Assembly: GCA_026120035.1 (NCBI GenBank)
Contig: JALRME010000023.1
Coordinates: 558,001-622,000, forward strand
DNA: 64,000 bases
Direction of reading: 5' to 3'
Source: Coleophoma eucalyptorum
Lineage: Eukaryota; Ascomycota; Leotiomycetes; Helotiales; Dermateaceae
Shown: piece by piece, positions 1 through 10,821 of the stretch
Layout of the letters: every line of letters starts with the position of its first letter
How positions within the stretch are numbered: position 1 is the first letter of the stretch
Program-made: the position numbers and the translations under genes
The notes under the pieces: generated by a model
Databases searched by the model: none
Told to the model about the DNA's origin: nothing
Seen by the model: only the letters and a program-made list of their open reading frames with translations

Positions 1-379
1 GAGAAACGGCCCATGACCAAAGATCTTAATGAATAACCAGTCAGGGATGCATCTTTGGAACTTGGGTGAATACTCACTGCTGAAGTGCCTGTGTTGGTGT
101 CATAGGAGGACAGAGCCGCGAGGCTTCCCCAATCATTAATTGATTCGGTGCCTCGACTTGTGATTGCGAGTATGTTGTCGCTTGGGCTTGAGTGTACGCC
201 TGCGATTGTACTACATTATGTGGTGGTGGTGCCTCTTCTTCCTCTACGGAGGGTGATGGAGCCGATGAGGATGAAGTTGGCGCCGCAGTGGGTGATGACG
301 TTTCACAGGCCATGTCTATCATACGGCTTGCTGTTGCGTGGCGGAATTCGTGAAGGAGCTGCCAAGCTGCTTCGTCCAT
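1..379 (-). CDS. 5' part of an unidentified protein gene, cut by the left edge
   Basis: I read the start at 379 (protein begins MDEAAWQLLHEF). A more upstream ATG exists at 478, but the sequence before MDEAAW looks untranslated. The exon encodes a short helical opening, then a Ser/Thr/Pro stretch, an acidic run (VEEEEAPPP) and a Gln/Ser-rich tail. The frame closes at 74-76, but a good donor (GTGAGT) begins at 77 on the coding strand. The gene therefore probably continues through an intron past base 1. No family was recognised. Its 3' exons are outside the window, so the function cannot be judged. Confidence 0.5.
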
Positions 380-752
380 AAATATGAAAGACGACAAATC
401 TGGTTGGATCTGCTTTGGGAGATACGTTACGTATGAAGTAGAAAAGGAGCTGTGTTGAAAGAGTAGGGCGTGCGTCAATAAGAGCCAAACAAGATATTGG
501 ATTTGGGAGGTAGGAAGTAGGAAGTAGGAAGTAGCTTTATTTTCTTCAGACCGCTTCTTGAAATTTGGACCGTAATCCAGTCATGCAGAAAATCAAAGGT
601 GAAATCGCGCTGAGAATCTTTCAAAGAATCACTGCACGCGTGTTTCTCGTTGAAATCCAGCTTAGGGATCTACTTCCCCAACCAATTTGGCGGAAGAGGA
701 CTAATAACTTCCGCACACCTCGTCTACTTGCTTTGAGACAATAGTTTTGCTG
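380..752. other. Gene-free stretch with a short 7-base tandem repeat
   Basis: This lies between the start of the left-edge gene and the 3' end of the nickel transporter, so it probably holds the promoter of the former and the terminator of the latter. About 508-534 contains roughly three to four copies of a GTAGGAA unit. Nothing else stood out. Confidence 0.5.
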
Positions 753-2063
753 CTAATCTTTGTTCTGTGCAGGACTTCCAGCACAACCAGCAGGCACCTC
801 CATGATTAAATCATCATTTACTTCCATTTGCTTCTTTGACTTGCTTGGAAGTTCCTCGTCCTCATACTCCTTTTTTGCCACCTCTAATTCGATGTTTCCA
901 GAAGCCAAACTACGCTTTCGATCAAATCTTCTTCGCCACGGACCATATAACAGAACAGATCCTGTTCCGAATACCACAAAAGCACCACATATGGCTCCTC
1001 CGATAATGTCATAATGGTCGCTAGCACTATTGACTCCATCCCAGAATGCACCGGTCGAGAAGGTAGCAATGAGAGACAAGAGCTGGATAGTCCCAATGCA
1101 AATTGCTACCATGACTGTAATTGCGCTAAGGACAATCGAGTAGTAGAGAATGGCAACCGTATCTCTGGCTAAGTTCGTTGATGTATAGACAGTCATCATG
1201 AGCGCACCATCGGTAGTATCAATAAGACACATCCCAGCTGCACAGTATCAGTTATGGGAAGCAATGATGAACAATAAACTTATAGATTGAATTTTAGTCA
1301 TACCAGTGAATAGGAGTGGAAAGATGAGAATAAGCCAGATGCTTGTTCCTTGGGCACCCTGTAAAGAGGCAATACCAAGGACGGCGATTTCACTCGAAGT
1401 ATCGAAACCAAGTCCAAAGAGAACCCCTAATGGATACATCTTCCAGGGTCTATCAATGAACTTGAAGACCCTTTTGAATAACCTTACCATGATCCCGCCA
1501 CCTTCAAGGTTGAAACCAGCAGCACCAGGTTCAGCAGCATCTGTGTCAACTTCTCCACGGGATATCTTCCTCAATTGCTGGACTAATTTGAGCAGGATCC
1601 ACGCATTTCCAATACCAAGCAAGATAAGTACAGCGGCAGAAACCGAAGTTCCAATGATGCCACCAATATTTCGGAACCCATCGAACCTTTGCTCCAACGC
1701 TCCAGAAGTCGCTGCAACAACAATACATGTTATGATCACAATGGTGGAGTGGCCAAGACTGAAGAAGGTGCCAACAGTGACTGGTTTAGAGCCTGTTGCT
1801 ACCAAGCGTCTTGTCATCAAGTCGATGGCCGAGATATGGTCTGCATCGAGGGCATGACGAAGCCCCAGTGTGTAGGACAGAAGGGCGGAAGATGAAAGAA
1901 GTGGATGTGTGCGTAGGACTATAGCTACAGCAACCCAGATGAGAACGTTGACCAGTGCGAGAATAGAGATAATTCGAACAGCGGGGAAAGGCAAAATGCG
2001 AATGCGGGGTGGAATTCGTTCTGTGAGCTGCTCAAGCCATTTCGGTCGCGATTCTGCTGCCAT
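753..2063 (-). CDS. High-affinity nickel/cobalt transporter, NiCoT family
   Basis: Two exons (2063-1304 and 1237-753) with a 66-base intron encode 414 residues. NiCoT proteins carry Ni2+ or Co2+ across membranes with eight helices. The family signature H-x4-D-H is present as RHALDADHI (residues 69-77). The second motif LGFDTSSE is at about 218-225. Splicing restores LFTAGMCLIDTTDG, the third conserved NiCoT segment, across the junction, which supports the intron. A charged Lys/Glu tail follows the last helix. The start was placed at MAAES; an in-frame ATG 60 bases upstream (2123) is the alternative. In fungi the known nickel enzyme is urease, so the likely role is supplying urease. The neighbour is a divergent purine-type permease. 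Nickel versus cobalt preference cannot be read from sequence. Confidence 0.93.
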
Positions 2064-3199
2064 ATTAGAAACAGATAGCGAAGAAATTTCAACTACCAGC
2101 TGGATCGACAAGGTTCTGATCACAGAGGTTTACCTGGCACAATAAAGACAAAAAAGGAAGGATAAAACCAAGACAAAATAGAAGTTGAGGAAAATAAAAA
2201 GTGGTGGTAAAGTTGAAATGCTTAGAGCTTAGAGCCCCTCAATTGCTAGCATAGCTTCAAATGGTCGCCGTATTTTCTTGGCTACCGGGCTACGCCGGTG
2301 GGAAGCGATGACTTCCTCCCCTCGCTCCATACTTCATGGATGACTTCTACATTTCGACACTTCGAAACTTTCTAACCCCCATCTTTGACTCTAGCTCAAA
2401 ATGGCTTTCGGCAAATCAAAACGTGATTGAGTAAAAATCTTTGGGGAGCATGTGTAATTAAGGAATTTATTTTGCAGATTTTGTCGGAACTTTCAAACAA
2501 GCAATTTCTCACCACCTACAATCCGGAAAGGTTGATACGATGTGCATTCTCCATGAAGACAGTACCGACCGACTGGAAGAAGAAGTACCACACGACTCAC
2601 AAGAGCGCAAGGGACCTTCAGAATGCAAACCTGGGGCATCTCTTCGCCCACAATTAATGGCCCAGGACCAAGCTAATGTGTCTTCTGAAGCTTTCCGTCT
2701 CATCTGAAGATCTATACAAAAGAGTGTTCGCAGGAGCTTCAACAAACATACTCTCATATTGTCATGAAAATATTGTGGCACAATCAGGACGCCATCCTTG
2801 ATACATGCACATCCCTTTCTTGTGCTACGCAGGTATCAGTGATACCTGCCGAGCGGGTACAGTACGTTGCGTTCTTATCTCTGAGAGATAATGTCCTTGC
2901 CTCCCTGGCGTGCGATTGCAGCTGCTCACATCATCGTCAGCATGCGTATTCCTCTACGTACCGAGTGCCTCTGATAAGCACCCCTTGTTCTGGATATCTC
3001 TCTCGGCCGTGATGCTGCTTTACACCCCTGCGTTCATTATCTTATCTAAGGTACTTAGATATGTATGTACTGTACAGACACTGGGTAGCAACGGGGACAT
3101 GTACACGAAGATAAGTACTTCGTGCCCACATATCACAATGTAATCCGGATTTCTTTCGAAAGATCCATTCCATTTCTAAACACACGGGGCAAATTCAAC
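2064..3199. promoter_or_regulatory. Divergent intergenic region between NiCoT and NCS1 permease genes, with GATA-site cluster
   Basis: No credible coding frame lies here. The NCS1 side carries five HGATAR-type sites (GATA factors AreA/NIT2): TTATCT at 2875-2880, AGATAA at 2886-2891, two overlapping TTATCT at 3037-3042 and 3042-3047, and AGATAA at 3109-3114. The first two form an inverted pair. A perfect inverted repeat, AGGTATCA-G-TGATACCT, lies at 2831-2847. The arrangement fits nitrogen-metabolite control of the permease, but function is inferred. Confidence 0.55.
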
Positions 3200-4951
3200 A
3201 TGTCAGCCTTCAGTTCTAACACCTATGATCCTGAGAAGGGTCCGGCGGAGAAGAGCGGTCCTATTAGAACATCATCGGATATCGTCGATATCACGAATGG
3301 CGAAGTCGTCCAAGACGAGGCTATCTCTAGCTCTTACTGGGGAGTATTGGGGAAGTGGTCTGGCAAGCTTGAGAATTTGGGAATCGAAGCAAGAGGCATC
3401 CAGCCGGTCCTTCCTGGAGAACGAAGCTCTCAATCCATGTGGGGTTTGTCTGCCATTTGGTGAGAAGCGCTTTTTATTAATTTCCATCGCACAAGTCGCC
3501 CAAAAGCCTGGAATTGTTCACTAATCTGTAACAGGGCTTCTGCTGGACTTACCATGGGGACTTTAACAACAGGAATCTTAGGCCCATGGTCATATAACCT
3601 TACCTTCGGACAGACCACAGCGATAATCTGGGGTTGTGGAGCTATTGGAGCCGCTTGTGATGGATACCTTGCCACCTTTGGAAAGAAAAATGGGATGAGA
3701 GCTTTGATCAATTCACGTTATGCTTTTGGATATTATGGGGCTATGATTATGGCCTTCTTAAACAACCTCACCAATATCGTTTATGGCATTCTTGCCTGCA
3801 TCCAGGGTGGCCAAAGTCTAAACACCTTGTCACAAAATCATCTGCCAACAATTGCTGGAATCGTCATTGTTGCGGTTTTGAGTTGGTTCTTGGGCGCTGC
3901 TGGTTACAAATATATTCATTTCTATGAGCGGTAGGCATCTCCACGATCTTTCTCCTAATGAATTGCTAATTCCAAGAACAGAGTCGCCTGGATTGGTCCC
4001 TTGATGGCATTCATCGCACTATACGCCGTTGGCGCACCTCACTTTGCGACCTCTCATCCAGCTCCTGAGACCTTGGACCCCAAAACCCAAGCTGGAAACA
4101 TCTTGACATATATATCCATCATCACTGGTTCTTACACAGGCTGGGTTGCTATCTCGGCTGATTACTATATCTACTTCCCTGTCACCACTCCATCCTGGCA
4201 GATCTTCCTAATGTCATTCCTGGGTATCCTCGTCTTGCCTGCATTTGCTATGACTTGCGGTGCTGGATTTGCGACTGCACTGTGGAAAAATGAAGCATGG
4301 GCTGCTGAGTGGAATGCTGATGGTACCGTACCGGGACTGTAAGCTCTTCCATTTTCCCCTTGGGTATGTCAACTGATTTATTGCAGTGTTGAAATTATTC
4401 TACGACCATTGGGACCAGTTCGATATTTCTTCATATTTATCCTCGCCTGGAGTATGATCTCAAACAATGTCTTCAACTACTATTCAGTCTCTATTACGAT
4501 GCAACTATTCGGAAATGGAGCTTTGCGTGTCCCTCGTTACATCTATACTTTGCTCACCATGGTCATTATGATTGTGGTCTCCATTGCGGGACGAAACTCT
4601 CTCTACAGCGTCCTCAGCGATCTTATGGCTATTATTGGTTACTGGACAATCATTTATTTCGTCATCCTCTCCGAAGAGCATCTCATTTTTAGATCCTTCC
4701 TTGGGAGAGGATGGGATCTTACCGCCTGGAACGATAAATCCAAACTTCCATCGGGGTTTGCTTCGATCGGTGCCTTCTGTGTTGGAGCAGTTGGAAGTAT
4801 CCTCGGCATGTCGGAAGCATGGTATGTAGGGGTAATTGGGAGGACCATTGGTGAGTATGGAGGAGATCTGGGAATTGAGATGGGATTCTTATTTGCTGGA
4901 TTTGCATACCCACTGCTAAGATGGATAGAGCTGAAGTACTTGGACAGATGA
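3200..4951 (+). CDS. NCS1-family purine/cytosine permease (Fcy2-like)
   Basis: Four exons (3200-3459, 3535-3930, 3982-4338, 4387-4951) encode 525 residues, close to yeast Fcy2 length. NCS1 carriers are 12-helix proton symporters for purines, cytosine, uracil, allantoin or related compounds at the plasma membrane. The N-terminal hydrophilic part has the NCS1-type phrase LENLGIEARGIQPV, followed by helices with WGLSAIWASAGLT and LGPWSYNL. All three introns are 51-75 bases with clean GT..AG ends, and each junction restores conserved sequence (for example HFYERVAWIGP). The protein ends in LKYLDR, as is usual for Fcy2-like members. Upstream GATA sites suggest nitrogen control. The exact substrate cannot be assigned; a purine-cytosine permease is the best guess from overall resemblance. 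Confidence 0.92.
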
Positions 4952-5887
4952 TGCGGGGAACGGTCAGTTGCCCCATTGAGGCTCATTTTACTATACTTAC
5001 ACATTGTCTTGCAGTATCATTGAGTCATTCTCCAAAAGAGATTTGCTCCTCATCGGCCTCATCAATGTCATCATACTATAGAGCAGTAGCTAGTATCCCT
5101 AGTCCACAATATGAGATCGCAATGGACCTCATTAACATTTCCGACCCACCGGGGACGCGGCACGGGACCCCCATCATCTCACTTCCACAGCAGCTTGTCG
5201 TGTTCTCTGCATATCAGATCATCTTTTCTTTGATTTGCTGCATGCATATACGGAGAAGATCTTGCAGTCGTTATTCTGGACCAACCGCGACGGTAGCCGC
5301 AACTGATAAGTAGGACCGTGATCTCCTTACATGGAACCTCTACCCGATGCTCAACTGCGCCTTAGATAAAGCATCGGTCGTTTCCGACCACTCCCGTTGA
5401 GTGTTTTCCTGTGCTGTCGAGCTTTTTACAGAACTTTTGCAAAATCAGCGTAAGAGAAACTCAACCGAGGAGCACTAGACGCGCATCACGAACCTGCTAG
5501 GCCAATGTGCCTTGATTCGGCTTAAGATGCATCGACAATGCCAGGACTTTGCAGCTCTATCCGTGCTAAGCGACGAACCAGTTGTCTAAGATTTTCTGAA
5601 GCGAAAATTCTCTGCAAGGGGGCGAACCCCCACACGTGATGGCGAACCAAGTGGTGCTTTCCCGCCTCTGGCCGGGCATGACTCCCGTTGAAAATGTGTG
5701 GAAGAGGGACCGACACTAGCAGATTCTGCCCATGCATTTCTGTATGACTTCCATATAAGGCGTGGTTCGTGGAAGTTCTTAGTTGACTATCCATGAACAC
5801 CTATTGACTTGACTCACCACCATCCTGAACTGTCTGACTTCCTCGACGACTTATTTTGGTGTTGGACAGCTTGAAAACTCCTTAACC
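4952..5887. promoter_or_regulatory. Intergenic region upstream of the amino-acid permease
   Basis: This is the terminator of the NCS1 gene and the promoter of the APC permease. HGATAR-type sites TGATAA at 5304-5309 and AGATAA at 5364-5369 are visible. Short reading frames here show no protein-like character. Confidence 0.4.
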
Positions 5888-7598
5888 ATGGAGCAGGTAG
5901 ACAGAATTTCAACGGCACCGCCTCCAATGGCTGAGAAGAAGCCAATGGAGCGAACCACCTCTGATGGATCCAGTCACGATATTGAGAAGCACGTTGGCGT
6001 AACTGCCGCTGTGGCACGAAGGTTGAAGCCTCGCCATCTACAGATGATTGCCATTGGTAAGTGATGACAACAGGAAACCATTCTGGGCTTCCCTCCTAAT
6101 ATGGAAATCAGGTGGTACCATCGGGACGGGTCTTTTCATTGGTAGCGGTTCAGCACTTTCCAAAGCTGGTCCAGTCGGAGCCTTGATTGCCTACATCTTT
6201 GTGGGATCGCTGGTGTACTCGGTCATGATTTCGCTGGGGGAGATGGCTACTTACATCCCCATCACCGGAGCATTCACGCAATATGCTACCCGATTTGTCG
6301 ACCCCAGTCTTGGATTTTCCATGGGTTGGATTTATTATTTTAGTTGGTCGCTGACTTACCCTCTGGAACTCACCGCTACCGGATTGATCATTCAGTATTG
6401 GGATGAGAAACTCAACATCGGTATTTTCATCGGTGTCTTTTGGGCCATCATTTCTGCGGTCAATTTCCTCCCCGTCAGCTTTTACGGAGAGTTTGAATTC
6501 TGGTTCTCCACCATCAAGGTCATTACTGTAGTTGGATTCTTGATCTTTGCCATCTGTATCGATGCCGGTGCAGGCCAACATGGATATCTCGGATTTCACA
6601 CCTGGTCGAATCCTGGTGCATTCGTTCCTTATCTAGTCGAAGGAAACGATGCTCTTGCCAAGTTTGTTGGCTTCTGGGCAGTATTGATCCAAGCTGGCTT
6701 CTCGTACCAGGGCACCGAGCTGGTTGGTATTGCCGCCGGAGAATGCGAGAACCCACGCAAGAACGTGCCAGCGGCGATCAAGAAGACCTTCTTCCGAATC
6801 TTGATTTTCTTCGTCTTTACCATCTTCTTCGTCGGGCTTCTTGTTCCTTCGGATTCACCAGACTTGCTTTCTGCTGTTGACTCGGGTTCTACCAATGCTG
6901 CTGCATCGCCTTTTGTTATCGCGGCAAAGCTTGCAGGTGTCAAGACTCTTCCGAGTATCATCAACGCCGTGCTACTTTTCGTAGTCCTCTCTGCTGCAAA
7001 TTCCAACGTCTACTCAGGGTCTCGTATCCTCGTTGGTCTTGCCGAAGATGGATCAGCGCCAGCTCTCTTTTACAAGACCAGCAAGAAAGGTGTTCCATAC
7101 TACTCTGTTGCCTTCACAGCCATGTTCGGCCTTCTCGGATTCTTGAACATATCCGCCGGAGCCGGTACGGTGTTCACCTGGCTGCAAAACATCGTGGGAG
7201 TCGGTGGCTTCATCAGCTGGGCATCCATCAACGGCTCGCACATCGCATTCCAGCGAGCACTTGCAGCTCGGAATATCCCCCGTAATACTCTTCCCTACGT
7301 CGCGTGGTGGCAGCCATTCTTCGCCTGGTACGGTCTTGTATTCAACGTCCTTATTCTCCTTACCCAAGGTTTCACCGCCTTCATGCCTTGGGACACGTCG
7401 AGCTTCTTCGCTTCGTACATTAGCGTCATCCTCTTCGTGGTGTTGTATATCGGACACAAGATCATTATGAAGACTAGATTTGTAAAGCCGATCGATGCAG
7501 ATATTGCGACAGGCTGTGTGGATCTTTTGGATGACAGCCAATGGAGCATTAGTGCACCTACTACTGTATTGGGAAAGGTCAAGGACTTCATTATGTGA
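5888..7598 (+). CDS. APC-superfamily amino-acid permease (YAT/Gap1-like)
   Basis: Two exons (5888-6056 and 6112-7598) encode 551 residues. A polar N-terminal tail of about 45 residues precedes the first helix. The intron falls inside the strongly conserved first-helix motif, and splicing restores MIAIGGTIGTGLFIGSG, the substrate-binding GTIGTGLF signature of the YAT family. Further family landmarks include GEMATYIPITGAFTQYA and YQGTELVGIAAGECENPRKNVP. The C-terminal end is hydrophilic. The role is proton-coupled uptake of amino acids at the plasma membrane. It sits directly downstream of the NCS1 permease in the same orientation, making a small nitrogen-uptake block. General versus specific substrate range cannot be told. 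Confidence 0.95.
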
Positions 7599-8967
7599 TG
7601 GGTTGACGGATCATGATACGTTTTGCTTTCTTTTCTGGACGCGCTATGTTTTTTTTAAAGCTAGGTTTGTCATCTTCGCATAGCTTCGGTGTTAGCAGGT
7701 GGAATTGGGTCTTCTAATGGTTAATGAAATGACTTTTTACTCAACTTGACTCTGAAGCCTCTGGGGCTTAGCACTTACGTCGCAATTCTTGGTGGTGTCA
7801 ATTGCTCAAAACAAACCCTCGGCCAATCGCAACTGTATTGATTTTCCAATACTGTTCGCGTAGTCTGCACATCGCCGTGGGGTAAGCAGCATATCTCGAT
7901 ACCCTCGCGTCTGAGTTCGCACGACACAAACACAGCCACTCCTAGAGGTCTTCCCGGCATCTCTAAACGTCCTATACTCAACTCTCAGACGGTACATTCT
8001 CCTTGTCCTCACCCTTCTAAGTATAATCAAACCCCGGTAGTGCCTCTCGGCAAATGGTGCAAGTGCGCAATCGTCTCAACCATGCGTCTCAAACGGCGTT
8101 TCGAATCCCTCGCTAAGCTCGCCATCGCGGCATGGCATCATCCAAGCTCTACGCAAGTTTGTGTCAGTGGGTAAACGAGACTGGATAGAGAAGGTTCTTG
8201 GTCATCTGCTCAGGGTGCTAATGCCATGAGGGTACCTCGGAGGAAATCAAGGGACGACCTATTCCCCTCATTTGAAGAAAGAGATCTCGAGATGGGAGAG
8301 AAACGTCATCTGTGTCCTGTAAACTCCCATGATCGTTTAGATCTACACCACGCTTCACAGCGCCCCCAAGTACAGTGGCTTGTCTCGAACTACCCATATC
8401 CGATGACTTTTTCGAGGAGCTGGACCTGACTGATGTCTTCTTCGGATGGCGTTTCAAAGATCCGCAAGTTTGGTCTGCTTTTCTCTCTCTCCCAAGACAG
8501 CATGAGATAGCAGGCCGTGCAGCCCAACCCTGTCCACTCGCAGAAGCTTGGTGCGTACTTCACACAATAATAGGTTCATGCCGTGCGTCCTCTATCCTTC
8601 CACCGTGGAACCCGACGAAGCTTTCTCTCACCTGTTCGGTTGATTTTGCTTCTGTCCACTTTCCGAACCTCTGTCTGTTCGGGCTGCTTCGAGGGTATGT
8701 ATATATCCATCCCACTTGTCGCACCTCCTAACCTTATTCTCTCCGTCCCAGGTTCTGTTGGCTTTATCGCCTGTATTGTTTTCCTTGACAGTTAACGTTC
8801 TTTTCTTCTGCTTCCCGAGGTTCTGTGAACCCAAATTCCCTCTCTATTTAAATTCACTCTCTTGATCATAATTCGATCTTTTCGCTCTTCCCTCTCCATT
8901 TCGACGTTGAACCGTCTCGCGCCCTTCCTTATTTCCCTGCGCCGTAATTCCGAGAGAATTCGCCATT
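7599..8967. other. Gene-free interval upstream of the PEBP gene
   Basis: Several frames of 60-120 codons exist on both strands, but none shows domain-like sequence or sensible splicing. The last 200 bases are rich in CT tracts (TTCTTTTCTTCT-like), typical of a fungal promoter or 5' leader for the gene that starts at 8968. Confidence 0.4.
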
Positions 8968-9782
8968 ATGAGAGCCGGTTCTTTCACCTTCGTTTCTGTC
9001 GCCGCGACTGCCACGATGCTGGCTGGCTTGGTCTCTGGCATGACACCATCGGGCGTGTTCCCGCAAAACTCAGAGAACATGACAAATTTCTTTGATACTT
9101 CAACCGCGGCGACGAACGGCGTTAATATTCCCAAACGGAGTACGTGTTTGCCTATCTCCTCCCCCGCACAGCACTCAGCTCCTTGGGCGCATGGTGAAAA
9201 GGTGCATATACTAATTTCCATCCTCGCTTCATAGATACCAACATTGCGCCTACACTCGCGCTGGACCAGGCAATCTCAAATAAGACCTTCGCGGTTGTCA
9301 TGTTCGATCCCGATACGCCGGCTACGGGCATCGGAGGTAACGGGACGAACTCCTTCCTGCACTGGTTCCAGGACGGCCTCACCTCGAGCGTGTCGCAAGT
9401 CGACGTTGCGGGCAGGAACGTGACGCCACTAGTAAATGTCTTACATGTTGAGGCATTGCAAAGCTATGTGTAAGCTATGCCCTTTCCCATATTCTTCATC
9501 GCTTTCGCGTATCTCTTGAACGTTTTGTTTTGGTTGTGAGAATAATGGTGTGGGTAAGCTGACCTGAGTATGTATGGGAACAGGCAACCAAGTCCACCAG
9601 TTGGCGAAACGCATCGTTATGTCCAGATTCTCATCGATACCACTGGTGTAACTGGATTCGTTGTCAGCACTGCAACAGGGAATGCGACAATGTCGAGGGC
9701 AGGCTTTGATATGAATGCGTTTGTGAAAGAGTCGGGTCTTACGGTTTTCAGCTCCAACTTTTTCAACGTCACTGGTGTTTAA
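8968..9782 (+). CDS. Secreted phosphatidylethanolamine-binding protein (PEBP) family protein
   Basis: Three exons (8968-9139, 9235-9469, 9584-9782) encode 201 residues. The first about 24 residues form a signal peptide ending near LAGLVSGM. The PEBP fold is shown by VVMFDPDTP, the LHWFQDG segment and PSPPVGETHRYVQIL, which is the PxPPxGxHRY signature spanning the ligand pocket. Six N-x-S/T sequons occur (NMT, NKT, NGT, NVT, NAT, NVT), fitting a secreted glycoprotein. The family includes yeast Tfs1, an inhibitor of carboxypeptidase Y, and lipid- or kinase-binding proteins. Secreted fungal members are poorly characterised, so the role is open. A possible polyadenylation signal AATAAA is at 9959-9964. 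Confidence 0.9.
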
Positions 9783-10596
9783 AGCGCAGAAGGAGAGGAG
9801 ATCAAGGAAGGGACGTTCGAATGTGAATGGGTGAAAGCTGTGTGGATTGTGGAAGGTGGTAGTATTTTTTTGTAATGGCAACTAATCACTTCTTGAAGAA
9901 GTTTTACCTTCGTATCTAGCAGCTAAATATGGTGCAAAACATAGGCAGCAGATTTCCCAATAAACGACACATGCATACAAAGGTTTTATTAGCCCTTGTT
10001 AGTGTTTATGGTTTCATGGAGCAGAAGGTGGACTGAAAACCGGACTGTTCTTGTCTAAACAGCCCCAAGCTTCGGTGGAACTGATGAGAACCTCTACGGG
10101 GGATGGGAGGAAAGAAATGCTTGGATGGAGAGTTGGTTTGAGACTTTTTCACATTTTCACATTTTCCCTCTCTTCCCTCCAAACAATTGAAAAACCTCGA
10201 CACATTTGAAACCCATAAAAGCCATCTTCCCAAGCCGGACACATGTGGATATCCTCAAACCCCCACCGGCTTCCGAGCCACCCAAGAGTTCCATAGCCTA
10301 TCAAAGCCCCGAAGGTTCCTTCCATCCAGCTAAACACTTTCGGTGCACCCGGCCAGAACACAAGCTGGCAAATCCCAACTCTGCAACTCGCCTGTCTTGA
10401 AGGGAACTTCCGAGCCTATATTAAGTTCCATCAAGGCAGATCCCGAACCTAGCTCCAACGCTCCTCTGGACCGCTCGTCTAGCGGCTCCAGTTCCTCCAC
10501 CGAACCAATCCACCTCTCTTTTCCAAAGTTAGCAATCTACACATTAAAGTAGACAGTTGAACTCACCCCCGCCCATGACCCCTCGCAATACCTGCA
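9783..10596. other. Gene-free interval between PEBP gene and small minus-strand ORF
   Basis: It contains the likely PEBP 3' end. Short overlapping frames on both strands look non-coding. No repeats or RNA genes were seen. Confidence 0.4.
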
Positions 10597-10821
10597 CTAA
10601 TGTCTTCGTCGCCTTTGCTGGTTGTCTGAGCTAGTCGCTGGTGACCTATAGCCCCAAGGTTGCAGGCGAGGCACCGTGTAAGGGTCCGTATGGCTCGCCC
10701 ATTGTGTATAGCCGGCTGTGCGGCGTTGCTGTTGCATCTCGCCCAGTGAATATGACACTTGGCGTGGTGGGGAGAGGTATTCCCCTCCCTTGGATTTCTT
10801 GGTTGAGAAGAAGAAGCACAT
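10597..10821 (-). CDS. Possible small basic protein (74 aa), unknown function
   Basis: The frame starts MCFFFSTKKSKGGEYL and ends in a run of four arginines and a histidine. The amino-terminal aromatic/Lys start, the middle PPRQVSYSLGEM and the basic tail resemble small orphan proteins of filamentous fungi, but I do not recognise a named family. On the coding strand it is preceded by a CAA/AAC-rich stretch (10822-11000), typical of a long fungal 5' leader. An overlapping 215-codon frame in another phase (10563-11210) is low-complexity and is probably a by-product of that leader. There is no signal peptide or membrane segment. It is uncertain whether it is expressed. Confidence 0.45.
   Translation of the reverse strand: MCFFFSTKKSKGGEYLSPPRQVSYSLGEMQQQRRTAGYTQWASHTDPYTVPRLQPWGYRSPATSSDNQQRRRRH

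Noticed and set aside
1306..1857. 183-codon plus-strand open frame
   Set aside because: It is exactly antisense to the nickel transporter exon, has no motif, and exists because of codon bias on the other strand.
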